DNA of 64,000 nt from Paenibacillus mucilaginosus 3016 (GCF_000250655.1 NC_016935.1:5722001-5786000); one strand, 5' to 3'. Positions 8,236 through 16,868 are shown, counted from the first letter of the stretch. Numbers and translations are program-made. Notes: generated from the letters alone by a model not told the origin.

Positions 8236-9285
8236 TCAAGACGGCAGGCCGCCAGCCTCCGGCATCGCCTCGGCGGCTTCACGCAGGAGCACCTCGACCA
8301 GCTGTGAAGCGGGCAACGCTCTGGCCAGGCGGTATCCCTGTCCCGCCCACAGGGACATGGCCTCCCCATCCCCGCAGTCTCCCCCCGCTTTGCGTATGGG
8401 CCTGGTAAGGTGGTGCAGCTGCGGGTAAGCCGCAGGGGCATCCGGGTATTCCCGCATGAACCGGTTCACCAGCCCGCGGGCCCGGCGTCCGGTAAAAGCC
8501 CTCGTCAGCGCCGTCGCCGCGTATCGGCCGTCCGTCAGTGCGGCCCGGTGCACCGCATGCGTCCCGCTCTCCGGGCAGAGCAGGAAGGCCGTGCCGAGCT
8601 GCGCCGCGCAGGCTCCCTCTCGCAGCACCGCCGCCACATCGGCCCCGTGCATTAAGCCGCCGGCAGCGATCAGCGGCACGGCAGCCGCCTCGCGGACCTC
8701 CCGCAGCAGCTCCAGCAGGCTCTGCGGCTCCCGGTCCGGCAGCGCATTGCCGAACGCGGCCTGGTGCCCGCCGGCCTCCGAGCCCTGCACACACAGTGCG
8801 TCCGCCCCCGCTTCTGCCGCGGTCACCGCTTCGTCCCGTGACGTTACCGTAACGACGACCGTGGAGCCCGAGGCCTGCAGCTGCTTCACGACCTCGGAAG
8901 ACGGGCAGCCGAACGTGAAGCTGACCACCGGGACGCTCAGCTCCCGGAGCACCTGCAGCTTCCCTTGCCAATCATCATCTTCGTACACCGGCCGTCCGGG
9001 CTCTACGCCGTACAGAGCAGCTTCTTTTCTCATCCGCTCCGCGTAAGCAGCAAGTGCCGCCTCGTCCACGGCATCCTCTCCCGGCACGAACAGGTTCATA
9101 CCGAACGGCGCATCGGTCAGCTTCCTCAATGCCCCGATCTCCGCCCGCATGGCGTCGGCCGTCTTATAGCCTGCGGCCAGGAAGCCCAATCCTCCCGCAT
9201 TCGATACGGCGGCCGCCAATGCCGGCGTCGATACCCCTCCGGCCATTGGAGCCGCAATGATCGGATGGTGCCATGTCATCTTCAT
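8236..9285 (-). CDS. Nitronate monooxygenase (2-nitropropane dioxygenase family)
   Basis: This 349-residue FMN-dependent TIM-barrel enzyme oxidises alkyl nitronates such as propionate-3-nitronate to the aldehyde and nitrite. The N-terminus PIIAAPMAGGVSTPALAAAV and the SNAGGLGFLAAGY loop are typical. The FMN phosphate and catalytic region reads QGSEAGGHQ, followed by IAAGGLMHG and AQLGTAFLLCPE. The His in GGHQ is the usual active-site residue. The ATG at 9285 is chosen because AAGGGAG lies eight bases before it; a TTG at 9318 has no such site. A second ATG at 9279 is possible. A gene-free interval with spaced inverted boxes lies upstream. Confidence 0.92.
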   Translation of the reverse strand: MKMTWHHPIIAAPMAGGVSTPALAAAVSNAGGLGFLAAGYKTADAMRAEIGALRKLTDAPFGMNLFVPGEDAVDEAALAAYAERMRKEAALYGVEPGRPVYEDDDWQGKLQVLRELSVPVVSFTFGCPSSEVVKQLQASGSTVVVTVTSRDEAVTAAEAGADALCVQGSEAGGHQAAFGNALPDREPQSLLELLREVREAAAVPLIAAGGLMHGADVAAVLREGACAAQLGTAFLLCPESGTHAVHRAALTDGRYAATALTRAFTGRRARGLVNRFMREYPDAPAAYPQLHHLTRPIRKAGGDCGDGEAMSLWAGQGYRLARALPASQLVEVLLREAAEAMPEAGGLPS

Positions 9286-9655
9286 TGTATCCGCTCCCTT
9301 CTTTCCGCTTGGTTGCAAACACTGTTACCAGTGTAATACGGGAGCCGCTGCCTGTACAACAGCGCCCTGTGGCAAGTCGTATGTCGCCCTCCGCCAAGGT
9401 ATGGCTTCCCCATTGACATAGAAGTGAAGCCCCTTGCCAGCCCTTGTTCACGAGATCTGTTTTCTTTCCTTCCCCGGCATGGTTCGGGTAGCCAAACGGA
9501 CGGATGAATCCTTGATTTGCTGGCTGTACCAAGGTACGGCCTAAGTGAACCGGCAGAATATCCATGGAAACAAATATATTTTAATCAAGCTTGATCAAAC
9601 TTCCCCGTCCTGATGCCATAATACACTAGTAAAGGCTCGCCGGTTGGTCATATGC

Positions 9656-9833
9656 GATGAAAAACATTGTAAAAGCGGACTATGCGGCATATTGCGGGTG
9701 TTTTATGATGAAAACCATCGCAAAAGGAAGCAAAGCTTCCATTGGGAGGGGGATATGCAGATTATATGATGCGAATCATCATTTCATCGGCTTTTTTCAG
9801 CGGCTCCCACGCATCATCTGATCAAAAACATCC
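9656..9833. repeat. Four degenerate GATG-N5-CATC boxes at about 52-61 bp spacing
   Basis: The boxes are GATGAAAAACATT at 9656, GATGAAAACCATC at 9707, GATGCGAATCATC at 9768 and GATCAAAAACATC at 9820. Each is a short dyad with a five-base centre, and start-to-start distances are 51, 61 and 52. Flanking bases share further similarity (TAT before the first three boxes; AAAAG after the first two). They could be operator sites or a decayed intergenic repeat. Confidence 0.55.
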
Positions 9834-10023
9834 TATGGTGCAGCCCCGATCAAAGCCAAATAGAGGGTTTTGACCGTCCCTTCCAACCGAGCCGGGTAGC
9901 TGCCCCAGCACCCGCCCTAGCGCTAATTAATGAAGTGTTAAAGTTTAAGTTGTTTGGTTGGCCGCAAAAAGCATGCTAACAAGTATATTGCATACACGCT
10001 TACATGTCCGCTCACTGTCAACG

Positions 10024-10046
10024 AAAAAAGACGCCTCCCGGCGCCT
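10024..10046 (-). terminator. Terminator of the acetyltransferase gene
   Basis: On the minus strand AGGCGCC pairs with GGCGTCT (one G-U pair) followed by six T, immediately after the stop at 10048. Confidence 0.75.
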
Positions 10047-10047
10047 T

Positions 10048-10473
10048 CTATCGCTTCCTTCGGATCACAAAGGCTTTGTCCGCACGGTCAAAGCCGATCT
10101 TCGGATAAAACTCCACTGCTCCCGGAGCGGAAAGCAGTACGTAGGATACCTCTTCCCCGAGCTTGTCCCGAAGCAGCTGTACCATGCGGCTGCCGACCCC
10201 CTGCCCCTGATATTCAGGGTCAACGGCCAGATCGGAGAGGCAGCAGCAGAACGCATAGTCGGTCACCGCCCGGGCGACCCCGACCAGCCGCCCGCCGTCC
10301 CATGCCGTCACCGTTTCGTCCGCTCCGTCAATCATGCGCTGCAGGCGCGCCGGGTCATCGACCGGCCGGGTCATCCCCGACCGCCGGAACACCTCCGCCA
10401 GCTCCGCCGCCGTCAAAGGCGCATTCATGCGATACTCCACCCCATACGCCCCCATTCGTCCTGGCCTCTTCAT
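10048..10473 (-). CDS. GNAT family N-acetyltransferase
   Basis: A 141-residue acetyl-CoA-dependent acyltransferase of unknown substrate. The acetyl-CoA binding motif A is clear: LSDLAVDPEYQGQGVGSRMV, with the QGQGVG loop that holds the pyrophosphate. Motif B follows with FYPKIGFDRA. The start is uncertain. The ATG at 10473 follows GGAGA by ten bases, a GTG lies two codons earlier, and the conserved part begins only at about residue 14 (VEYRMNAPLTAAEL). It is followed at once by a terminator, so it is a single gene or the last of a transcript. Confidence 0.85.
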   Translation of the reverse strand: MKRPGRMGAYGVEYRMNAPLTAAELAEVFRRSGMTRPVDDPARLQRMIDGADETVTAWDGGRLVGVARAVTDYAFCCCLSDLAVDPEYQGQGVGSRMVQLLRDKLGEEVSYVLLSAPGAVEFYPKIGFDRADKAFVIRRKR

Positions 10474-10521
10474 TCGCACTCGTTCTCCCGCGTTCGCAGA
10501 AGGGCTTTTTTCTCCCTCAGC

Positions 10522-11427
10522 TCATGCCGTCCAACCCGCTTCTTCCGATACCAGCTTCCATACACCCGCCTGCAGTTCCAGCACAAACCGCCTGCCCTCC
10601 GCCCCGAGAGCCGTCTTGTACAGATAGGCGTCGACGACCAACCGGCTGCCTTCCACTTTCGTCTGCTCTAAGCCGAGCAGCACGCCCTCAATCGCGTTGT
10701 TCCCTTCGGTGTTCACCCGGCCCTGCCTCTTCAGCTCCTCCAATGACGCCTTCAGGACCGGGACCCGATATTCCCCCAGCTTGCCCAGCAGAGCTGTGAA
10801 CTGCTCATTCTCCAGCCTCTCCAGCCCTCGGGGATCGACGGCGATATAGGCTCCCGGACCCCCCTGCTCCTTGTTCCCATCCACAAGCGAAGCAAAAACA
10901 AGGCCGTAGGCCGCATCCAGATTCGGGAGATTCACTCCCAGCTCCTTGAAGGCGACCTGTTCCCCCGTCTCCGCGTGGAGTACAACTTCCGTGCGGGTGC
11001 CCCCCGGATCAGTGCCCGTCACTATCCACACCGGACCTTCCACCGCTCCAGCCGCATCGCCGGCCTTCCATCCATGTTCAACCAGTTCGGCCTTCCACAC
11101 AACGCCCTCGGCATCCGGGTCCGCCAGCTTGGCCAGCTCCAGTGCCACCGCCTCCGCCACATAGCTTCCCGCACGGTCGATGTTCACTGTCCTGGTACTC
11201 TCGTCGTATTCCACCTTCAATCCGGCCTGCTCGGCTACGAATCGGATCGGCACATACGCATGCCCGTTATAATTCAGGCTGACGTACTCCCCGCCCACCT
11301 GCGCCAGCTTTCCCCCGAACCGGTAGGCCGCGTCAAAAAGAACCGCCTGCACCGAGTCCGCTGCCGAAGCCGCCGTACCTGCGGACAATGCCGCCATCAA
11401 TGTGATTCCTGCAATCCATCGCTTCAT
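10522..11427 (-). CDS. Secreted protein with copper amine oxidase N-terminal-like domain
   Basis: Residues 1-23 form a signal peptide (Lys-Arg start, hydrophobic core, ASAAD end). A copper amine oxidase N-domain-like repeat follows at about 45-85, with YVPIRFVAEQAGLKVEYDE then RTVNI. In Paenibacillus this domain is common in exported and wall-associated proteins and does not imply oxidase activity. The remaining 210 residues are not recognised; the last strand-rich stretch (LVVDAYLYKTALG, FVLELQAGVWKLVSEE) looks like a small export-chaperone-like fold. GGGAGA lies before the ATG. It begins 15 bp after the truncated HAD gene, so the two are probably co-transcribed. Confidence 0.8.
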   Translation of the reverse strand: MKRWIAGITLMAALSAGTAASAADSVQAVLFDAAYRFGGKLAQVGGEYVSLNYNGHAYVPIRFVAEQAGLKVEYDESTRTVNIDRAGSYVAEAVALELAKLADPDAEGVVWKAELVEHGWKAGDAAGAVEGPVWIVTGTDPGGTRTEVVLHAETGEQVAFKELGVNLPNLDAAYGLVFASLVDGNKEQGGPGAYIAVDPRGLERLENEQFTALLGKLGEYRVPVLKASLEELKRQGRVNTEGNNAIEGVLLGLEQTKVEGSRLVVDAYLYKTALGAEGRRFVLELQAGVWKLVSEEAGWTA

Positions 11428-11442
11428 GTCTGTCTCTCCCAG

Positions 11443-11823
11443 TTATGTAATCCAATCCAACAGCTTGGCCGGCTCCTTCAACCGCTCATATCCCTGAATG
11501 CGTGCCGCCATCGCCTCCGGAACGTACCAAGCCGCCGACTTCTCCGCCCCCCGCTCTTCGAGCATGCGCTGCAGTGTCTCTTCCGTATATGCCAACCCGC
11601 GGTGGGTGCCGATCTCTCTGAGCACCGCCGGATAGTCCGGGAATGCCCCAGTCATTCTCCGGCCGATCCGCGCATTCCACTCCTGCCGGAACTCCCGCTC
11701 TGTAAGACCGATCCGACTCCGTCTTTCCGGGTTGGCGGCTCGGCGGACCTTGCGTACCCCGCCTGCGTATTCGGTGATCAGAGTCTCGAACAGATCAAAG
11801 AAGACCGCTTGCACTTTCGTCAC
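11443..11823 (-). CDS. HAD-like hydrolase, C-terminally truncated
   Basis: The GTG at 11823 follows GGAGG by seven bases and opens VTKVQAVFFDLFETLITEY, the DxxxT/S motif I of haloacid-dehalogenase hydrolases with nucleophile Asp10. The protein continues for 126 residues through the cap helices and then stops. HAD hydrolases of this type run to about 230 residues, and the motif II Thr/Ser, motif III Lys and motif IV acidic pair are all absent. No remnant is visible in other frames before the next gene 15 bp on. It therefore looks like a deletion product that is probably inactive as an enzyme. Confidence 0.7.
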   Translation of the reverse strand: MTKVQAVFFDLFETLITEYAGGVRKVRRAANPERRSRIGLTEREFRQEWNARIGRRMTGAFPDYPAVLREIGTHRGLAYTEETLQRMLEERGAEKSAAWYVPEAMAARIQGYERLKEPAKLLDWIT

Positions 11824-12042
11824 AGGCTCTCCCCCTCCGGACCTTGGCGTCCCTGACGAACAGGCCGCGCCTTCTATCCTATTCCCTATTCTACTTTTTG
11901 TAAATAAGTGGAACCCTTTTCGCTGCCCGATACAGAGTGCCTCCATCCTTATGCCCCATCTCTCTTGCAACCCCCACCCCTTCCCCACCGTCATACAAAA
12001 GAAACCGCTGCTCTCTGCCGCAGCCCCAACGGAGGTGAAAGC

Positions 12043-12390
12043 ATGTTCTATGCTGCTTTCTGTCTGATCTTCATCATCACTTGTGCCGCCCTGCTCCGTA
12101 AGGCTCATGTGCCTTATGCTTGTTCTGCAGCCGCCGGATTGGGCCTGGCCCTGGCTCTTTTGGCCTCCATCGCACTCGCCCAAAACTACAACTACAGCAG
12201 GATCCCCGGCATTCACGACGGGCTCGGAATCTCCAATATCGTCGCTTACTGGATCATCGGGGAAGACTTCTGGTCCCACGAGAGATTTAACCGTGCCTTC
12301 GAAGCCTCCCTCCTCTGGACACTGCTGGTTACGGCTGCTGTACCGGTGGTGATCCTGCTCGAAGCCCGCTTCCGCCGCAGAAGCGAATAA
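12043..12390 (+). CDS. Small membrane protein, 115 residues
   Basis: I do not recognise this family. GGAGGTGAAAGC directly precedes the ATG, giving MFYAAFCLIFIITCAALL at once as a membrane helix. Two more hydrophobic stretches lie at about 26-46 (AAAGLGLALALLASIALAQ) and 86-106 (LLWTLLVTAAVPVVILLEA), separated by a polar loop with an YNYSRIPGIHDGLG motif. The layout suggests three membrane helices. It is divergent from the HAD gene across a 219-bp region. Confidence 0.7.
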   Translation: MFYAAFCLIFIITCAALLRKAHVPYACSAAAGLGLALALLASIALAQNYNYSRIPGIHDGLGISNIVAYWIIGEDFWSHERFNRAFEASLLWTLLVTAAVPVVILLEARFRRRSE

Positions 12391-12540
12391 GTTCGCATGA
12401 GAAAGCCCCGGCTGCCATTGTATGGTTCGATCCACTGAACGAGGATGAAGCCAGGGAGGAAGGGACCGTGTCTCAACAACCATGCGACACCGCCAAATTG
12501 TAGAATAATGTCGAACAAACTCTATGATTCGGGCCTTTCA

Positions 12541-12551
12541 GCTGATATAAT
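12541..12551 (+). promoter_or_regulatory. Extended -10 promoter element for the SLH gene
   Basis: TGATATAAT is a perfect extended -10 (TG-N-TATAAT) ending 33 bases before the TTG start at 12585. No good -35 hexamer is visible, as is normal for extended -10 promoters. Confidence 0.55.
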
Positions 12552-12584
12552 AGCTTGGAAATGATAGCCAAGGAGGCCCATGCA

Positions 12585-13445
12585 TTGAAACGATATACCT
12601 TCTGCCTCACTTTACTCCTCGCCGCTTCCTTAACCTCACAGGCGGATGCGGCCGTCGTGCTGCCGCCGGAGGCGCAGCAGTCCTATGCCCGGACCGAGCT
12701 TCAGGAGCTGGCCGACCGCGGGGTGATGCCGGATGAGCTGCTGGCTCGTCCGCAGGAGGCGATCAGCCGCGAGCACTTCATCGGCGTGCTCGCAAGGGCG
12801 CTGTCTCTTGAGCTGGCTCCCCTGCCTGCTGAGCCAACCTTCACGGATATGCCGGCGGACCATCCCTCTTATCCTTACATCGAAGCCGCCGTGAAGGCGG
12901 GTCTGGTACAGGGCGTAGGAAGCGGACGCTTCGGAACGGGACTGCCGCTGAACAGGGAAAGCATGGTGGTCCTGTATGTGCGCGCGCTGGGTCTGCCGAG
13001 CGGCGGCAAGGGCAGCCAGCTGACGTTCACGGACAAGGACGCGATCTCCCCGTGGGCACTGGATGCGGTCGGCGCCGCGGTGGAGTACGGACTGATCTCC
13101 GGCTTCCCGGACCATGCATTCCGGCCGCAGGGCATCACGACCCTCGAACAGGCCGCTTCCGTCACCGCGCGGTACCTCCGGTCGGAAGATACGGCGGCGC
13201 GTGACAAGGAAAAAGAGGAAGCCACGGACCCTTCGCCTGCCCCGGCCCAGTCCGGAACGGGCAGCGGCAGCCCTGCTTCCGGCGGAGCCTCCCCCGCCCC
13301 CTCCTCATCAGGCGGAGGAAGCGGCAGCCCGGACTCCTCTTCGGACGATGACGATGACAATGATGCCGGTGACACTCCCGCGTCTCCCCAGCCTTCTCCG
13401 GATCCGGAGCCTGCGGCGGACGTTGAAATCATCCAAATTTATTAA
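12585..13445 (+). CDS. S-layer homology (SLH) domain protein with Asp/Ser-rich tail
   Basis: The start is a TTG eight bases after AAGGAGG, giving a 20-residue signal peptide that ends in QADAA. Three SLH modules follow at about residues 35-75, 85-135 and 145-195; the third carries EYGLISGFPDHAFRPQGI, the classic SLH core. SLH modules bind pyruvylated wall polymers, so the protein is held on the cell surface. The C-terminal 90 residues are a Pro/Ser/Gly linker plus an acidic stretch of seven or more Asp, with no further domain, so it may be a short anchor. The S41 protease gene starts 15 bp downstream and is probably co-expressed. Confidence 0.88.
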   Translation: MKRYTFCLTLLLAASLTSQADAAVVLPPEAQQSYARTELQELADRGVMPDELLARPQEAISREHFIGVLARALSLELAPLPAEPTFTDMPADHPSYPYIEAAVKAGLVQGVGSGRFGTGLPLNRESMVVLYVRALGLPSGGKGSQLTFTDKDAISPWALDAVGAAVEYGLISGFPDHAFRPQGITTLEQAASVTARYLRSEDTAARDKEKEEATDPSPAPAQSGTGSGSPASGGASPAPSSSGGGSGSPDSSSDDDDDNDAGDTPASPQPSPDPEPAADVEIIQIY

Positions 13446-13460
13446 AGGAGTCCCTCTCTT

Positions 13461-15185
13461 ATGACACCAAGACGTCTGCACTCCCTGCTTTTATCCGCCT
13501 TCCTGGCCGGTAACCTGCTGCTTGGGGCCGCTGCCGTCCCTTCTTCTGCAGCGGCGGCCGAAGAGTACATAGCCTGTGCTCCCGCCGAGCAGGATACGGT
13601 ATCTGCGCAGGTGTATGACGGCAGCAGCGACCCGCTGCCGCAAACCGATCTTGAGGCGGTGCGGAAGTGCCTGCAAAATACATATCTGTACGATATCCCT
13701 GATGAGATTCTGCAGCTGGACTCGATTCAGGAGATGATCGCTGCGGTCAAGGAGCGCTTCCACGATCCCTATACGAGATACGTCACAGCCGAAGAGTATG
13801 AAGCCTTCCTCGATGCCATTAATCGAGAATACGGCGGGATTGGCACCGTTCTGGATGGCGCACCCGGGGGAGTGTCCATCACCTCCGTAACTCCGGGCTC
13901 ACCGGCTGAAGAAGCCGGTCTGCTGGCCGGGGATCTTATTACGGCTGCGGATGGCGTCCTGCTCGCCGGCATGCCCGTATCGGAAGCGGCAGCCCTCCTC
14001 AAAGGCGTTCCGGGGACCGTCGTGGATCTGACCGTTCTGCGGGACGGCCACCCTTTGCATGTGGGAGTCACCCGTGCCGTCATCGACCTGCCCCAAGTAA
14101 CCGGGGAGCTGCTCGACGGGCATATCGGTTACATCCGCATAGCGACCATGGGCAACGAAACGACGGAACAGTTTCTGGCCGCAGCGGACCAACTGGCTGC
14201 GGAAGAAGCCGACAGCTATATCCTGGATCTGCGGGGGAACGGAGGCGGATACATCCTGCCCGCGTTCGAGATTGCCGACTTCCTGCTTCCTCCCGGCAGC
14301 CGGTTAATCGGCTTAGGCTCCAAGCTGGACACCCTGTATCTCGACTCCTCCACCGGGCCCTTGTGGGATCCCGGCAAGCCCGTCCTTCTGCTGGTTGACC
14401 GCAATACGGCAAGCGCAGCAGAGATTCTGACCGCTTCGCTTCAGGATAACCATGCCGTATACACGCTGGGGGAGAACACCTATGGCAAGGGTGTCGGTCA
14501 ATCCAACGTTCCGCTGCCCGAAGGAGGGATGCTCTTCCTGACGGACACGGAATTCATCCGCGCCTCCAGCGGCGAAGGCTATAACCATACCGGCCTGCAG
14601 CCGGATCTGAACCTCGCCGCTCTGCCGGCGGACGATTGGCTTCGGATTGCCGCCATGCTGCTCCATCCCGAGGCAGGCATGAAGGACGGCGACCTCCGGC
14701 TCCGGCTTGGAGACCAGGTCATCGAGCTCTCGGGCGAGAGCCTCCGGCAGGAACAGAATACGGCAGCCTTCCGCCATCTGCTGCAGAAGGCGGAGACCGA
14801 TTCCGTCGAGCTCCGCAGCGGCAGTGCCTGGATTGCGGCCGGGGATGAAGCGGTCGAGAAGCTATGGCCGCTGTACTACCCCGGCTTCAAGGATATGGGA
14901 GCCATGGAGCAGGTGCCTCTCGACAAAACGTTCCATGTCGTCTTCTCGCAGAGCATGAATCCTGACTCTGTCACACCGGAGCGCGTACGGCTGGTCGAGA
15001 AGGAAACGGGGCATGAGGTGCCTGTAACGGTGGGCTGGAGCCGGACGGACGAGCTGCATATCGTTCCCGCAGAGCCCTTGACGGCAGGCACCGCCTACTG
15101 GCTTGCCGTTCAGCCGCCAATGCAGTCCGCCGCAGGAACTCCGCTGAAGAGCGGCGCCGTGCTGGAAGTAACTACAGTGGACTGA
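13461..15185 (+). CDS. Secreted S41 (C-terminal processing) peptidase with Ig-like C-terminal domain
   Basis: Signal peptide at 1-33, an N-terminal S41 helical domain at 60-125, a PDZ domain at about 125-205 (GGIGTVLDG, AGLLAGDLITAADG) and the S41 core. The catalytic pair is visible as Ser318 in NTASAAEIL and Lys343 in TYGKGVGQ. Residues about 485-574 form a bacterial Ig-like/SbsA-type domain with FSQSMNPDSVTPERVRL. Such proteases cut exported proteins at the cell surface. GGAG precedes the ATG and the gene follows the SLH gene by 15 bp. A strong terminator ends the pair. Confidence 0.92.
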   Translation: MTPRRLHSLLLSAFLAGNLLLGAAAVPSSAAAAEEYIACAPAEQDTVSAQVYDGSSDPLPQTDLEAVRKCLQNTYLYDIPDEILQLDSIQEMIAAVKERFHDPYTRYVTAEEYEAFLDAINREYGGIGTVLDGAPGGVSITSVTPGSPAEEAGLLAGDLITAADGVLLAGMPVSEAAALLKGVPGTVVDLTVLRDGHPLHVGVTRAVIDLPQVTGELLDGHIGYIRIATMGNETTEQFLAAADQLAAEEADSYILDLRGNGGGYILPAFEIADFLLPPGSRLIGLGSKLDTLYLDSSTGPLWDPGKPVLLLVDRNTASAAEILTASLQDNHAVYTLGENTYGKGVGQSNVPLPEGGMLFLTDTEFIRASSGEGYNHTGLQPDLNLAALPADDWLRIAAMLLHPEAGMKDGDLRLRLGDQVIELSGESLRQEQNTAAFRHLLQKAETDSVELRSGSAWIAAGDEAVEKLWPLYYPGFKDMGAMEQVPLDKTFHVVFSQSMNPDSVTPERVRLVEKETGHEVPVTVGWSRTDELHIVPAEPLTAGTAYWLAVQPPMQSAAGTPLKSGAVLEVTTVD

Positions 15186-15275
15186 CCAGGCTTCAACTAA
15201 GCTAGCCTGCTCACCGTCCTACACGAACGATGCGCGTCATAAAGTGCGTTATCCTTTCCGAAACTTCCAAACCAA

Positions 15276-15310
15276 ACACCCCTCGTCTTCCGGACGGGGG
15301 GTGTCTTTTG
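15276..15310 (+). terminator. Terminator of the SLH-S41 pair
   Basis: ACACCCC-CGTC pairs with GACG-GGGGTGT around a short loop, followed by CTTTTG. It lies 90 bp beyond the S41 stop. Confidence 0.8.
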
Positions 15311-15336
15311 CTTCAGAGCTTCTGCTGCCCTGATTT

Positions 15337-15469
15337 TTATACAGCATACCAAAACAACAGGGTCCCGGCACCGACCCCGCCAATCATGACGGGGAGCGAT
15401 ACCCGCTTGTTCAGGAAGCGGACCTTGGCGCTCATCTTGGCCAGCAGGTAATCCGCCAGTCCGATTCAT
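15337..15469 (-). pseudogene. Small membrane protein gene, frameshifted near its start
   Basis: GGAGG stands eight bases before an ATG at 15469, but that frame codes for unlikely protein. One base out, the sequence reads LADYLLAKMSAKVRF, then NKRVSLPVMIGGVGAG and TLLFWYAV before a stop at 15337: a basic amphipathic head and one membrane helix. Total length is 133 bases, one more than 44 codons, so a +1 insertion within the first three codons explains it. An internal ATG could still give the last 32 residues. Family unknown; the frameshift could be a sequencing error. Confidence 0.5.
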
Positions 15470-15532
15470 GAATTCCCCCTCCTTCCCTCGCCCTCCCCCG
15501 ATTATACCAAATATTGGATGGAAATGTCCGAT

Positions 15533-15562
15533 AAAAAAGCCATTCCCTTCGAGGGAACGGCT
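15533..15562 (-). terminator. Terminator of the 90-residue protein gene
   Basis: On the minus strand AGCCGTTCCCT pairs with AGGGAATGGCT (one G-U pair), followed by six T, 110 bp past the stop at 15673. Confidence 0.8.
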
Positions 15563-15672
15563 TACGGTAACCCCCAAACTCTCCAGCCCGATCGGCAGTA
15601 GGGAGTTTGTCTGCACTCGGTCAGAGGAGACGCGGCTGCGGCATCACGCAGTCCGACCGGACCGGCTGCCCG

Positions 15673-15945
15673 TCAGGCTGTCTCCATCCGTGTGCGGCTG
15701 ATGAAATCGTCGATGGTCATTTCGGCCGAATACACCTTGCCGAGCAGCCCCGCGGCCTCCCCGGAGTGGTAGTCCGCGCCGAGCAGGCGGACGACTTCCT
15801 TTTCCATCTCCATGATATCCGCAGACAGGTGATCTATGTAATCCGATTCGAGACCGGAACGCTTCGAGTCTTCCAACAATTGTACGGCGGCAATGAGAAG
15901 CTCCACCGCCGACCTCGCGCTTGCTTCGATCATGGACATCCACAT
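15673..15945 (-). CDS. Hypothetical helical protein, 90 residues
   Basis: I do not recognise the family. The ATG at 15945 (MWMSMIEAS) follows AGAGGGGA and is preferred over a longer reading to 16002. The sequence is mostly helix with an acidic middle (LESDYIDHLSADIMEMEKEV) and a heptad-like pattern, suggesting an oligomer. It has its own terminator. No partner is suggested by the neighbours. Confidence 0.65.
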   Translation of the reverse strand: MWMSMIEASARSAVELLIAAVQLLEDSKRSGLESDYIDHLSADIMEMEKEVVRLLGADYHSGEAAGLLGKVYSAEMTIDDFISRTRMETA

Positions 15946-16081
15946 GGTGCCATCCCCTCTCCCCTGTTCAGCCGCGCAGCAGCTTTGCTTGTATAAGCCC
16001 ACTATACACCGGGCTCAAGGGGACGGCCTATGACGGTTGTTACATTTTCCTATATCAGGAAATGAAGAAATCCTCCCCAGG

Positions 16082-16861
16082 TCAAGACCCCGTCGACCGG
16101 TAATAGCGCACGCCGACCAGCCAGACAAGCAGGCAGGGCAGCACGAACACAGCGCCGCCCAGGGGCATCAGCATATACAGCAGGGGAGGACCCTGCACGC
16201 GGTCCAGAATGAACAGGAGCGGCAGGTAGCTTACGCAGCCGAACGGGATGATGAAGGTGAAGAAGACCGTCACCCATTTTTGATAAATGTTCAGCGGATA
16301 CTGCGCCATCTCCCGGCCCCCGTCGGTGAAGATATTGGCGACCTCGAGGCCCTGGATCGTCCAGAAGCACAGCGTGGCGGCCAGCATATAGATCCCGGTG
16401 AAAATCAGCGTGCCTCCGACGATCATCAGCACGAGCGTGAAGGCTTTGGCGGCCGTCCATGCCACAGGCAGGCTGCTTACCGCCCATACGAGGACGATGG
16501 CACTCTGTACAAGGCGGCCGATCCGGTTGAATTCGAACCGGGAGCCGAGCACCTGAACCGCCGTGCTGCGCGGGCGGACGAGCAGGCGGTCGAACTCGCC
16601 CCCTCCCACGAGGGACGAGAAGGAGTCGAAGCCGCGGGCGAAGCATTCGCTCAGCGAGAATGCGAGATGGATGACCGCGAAGCAGAGCGCCGCTTCAAAG
16701 AAGCTCCACCCCTGCAGCTGCCCGAAGCGCTCGAACATGAGATACAGGCCCGCGAAGACGGAGAAGGGGATGAAGAACTGACCGAGCGTCAGCAGCCAGA
16801 ACGAAGCGCGGTACTGCAGCTGGGACCGGAAATGCAGCGACATGTAGCGAAAATAGATCAT
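16082..16861 (-). CDS. ABC-2 type exporter permease (second membrane subunit)
   Basis: The 259-residue protein has six hydrophobic helices and no catalytic motif; it matches the ABC-2 permease family with the pattern LVGGGEFDRLLVRPRST after the second helix. The ATG at 16861 is preceded by GGAGGGTGAT, and it lies seven bases after the stop of the other permease, so translation is probably coupled. Together with the next two genes it should form an exporter in which two different permeases span the membrane. Homologous three-gene sets export small toxic compounds in several bacteria; substrate here unknown. Confidence 0.88.
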   Translation of the reverse strand: MIYFRYMSLHFRSQLQYRASFWLLTLGQFFIPFSVFAGLYLMFERFGQLQGWSFFEAALCFAVIHLAFSLSECFARGFDSFSSLVGGGEFDRLLVRPRSTAVQVLGSRFEFNRIGRLVQSAIVLVWAVSSLPVAWTAAKAFTLVLMIVGGTLIFTGIYMLAATLCFWTIQGLEVANIFTDGGREMAQYPLNIYQKWVTVFFTFIIPFGCVSYLPLLFILDRVQGPPLLYMLMPLGGAVFVLPCLLVWLVGVRYYRSTGS

Positions 16862-16868
16862 ATACCTA

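Larger units (their letters stand above)
9286..10047. other. 762-bp gene-free interval, locally AT-rich
   Basis: The interval upstream of the nitronate monooxygenase holds no gene I can support. It contains the four regularly spaced GATG-N5-CATC boxes listed separately at 9656-9833, and the acetyltransferase terminator at its right end. A 54-codon frame at 9657-9821 has no ribosome site. Confidence 0.6.

Noticed and set aside
9657..9821. A 54-codon open frame across the four GATG boxes, including two MKxIxK stretches
   Set aside because: No ribosome site, and the apparent repeat in the protein comes from the DNA boxes. Not likely to be translated.
9656..9833. The four evenly spaced boxes as a CRISPR-like array
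   Set aside because: Repeats of 13 bp are too short and variable, and spacers share sequence with each other.
11824..12483. The upstream extension of the HAD frame (220 more codons)
   Set aside because: The HAD start is set by a ribosome site at 11823; the extension overlaps another gene with good signals on the plus strand and has no domain.
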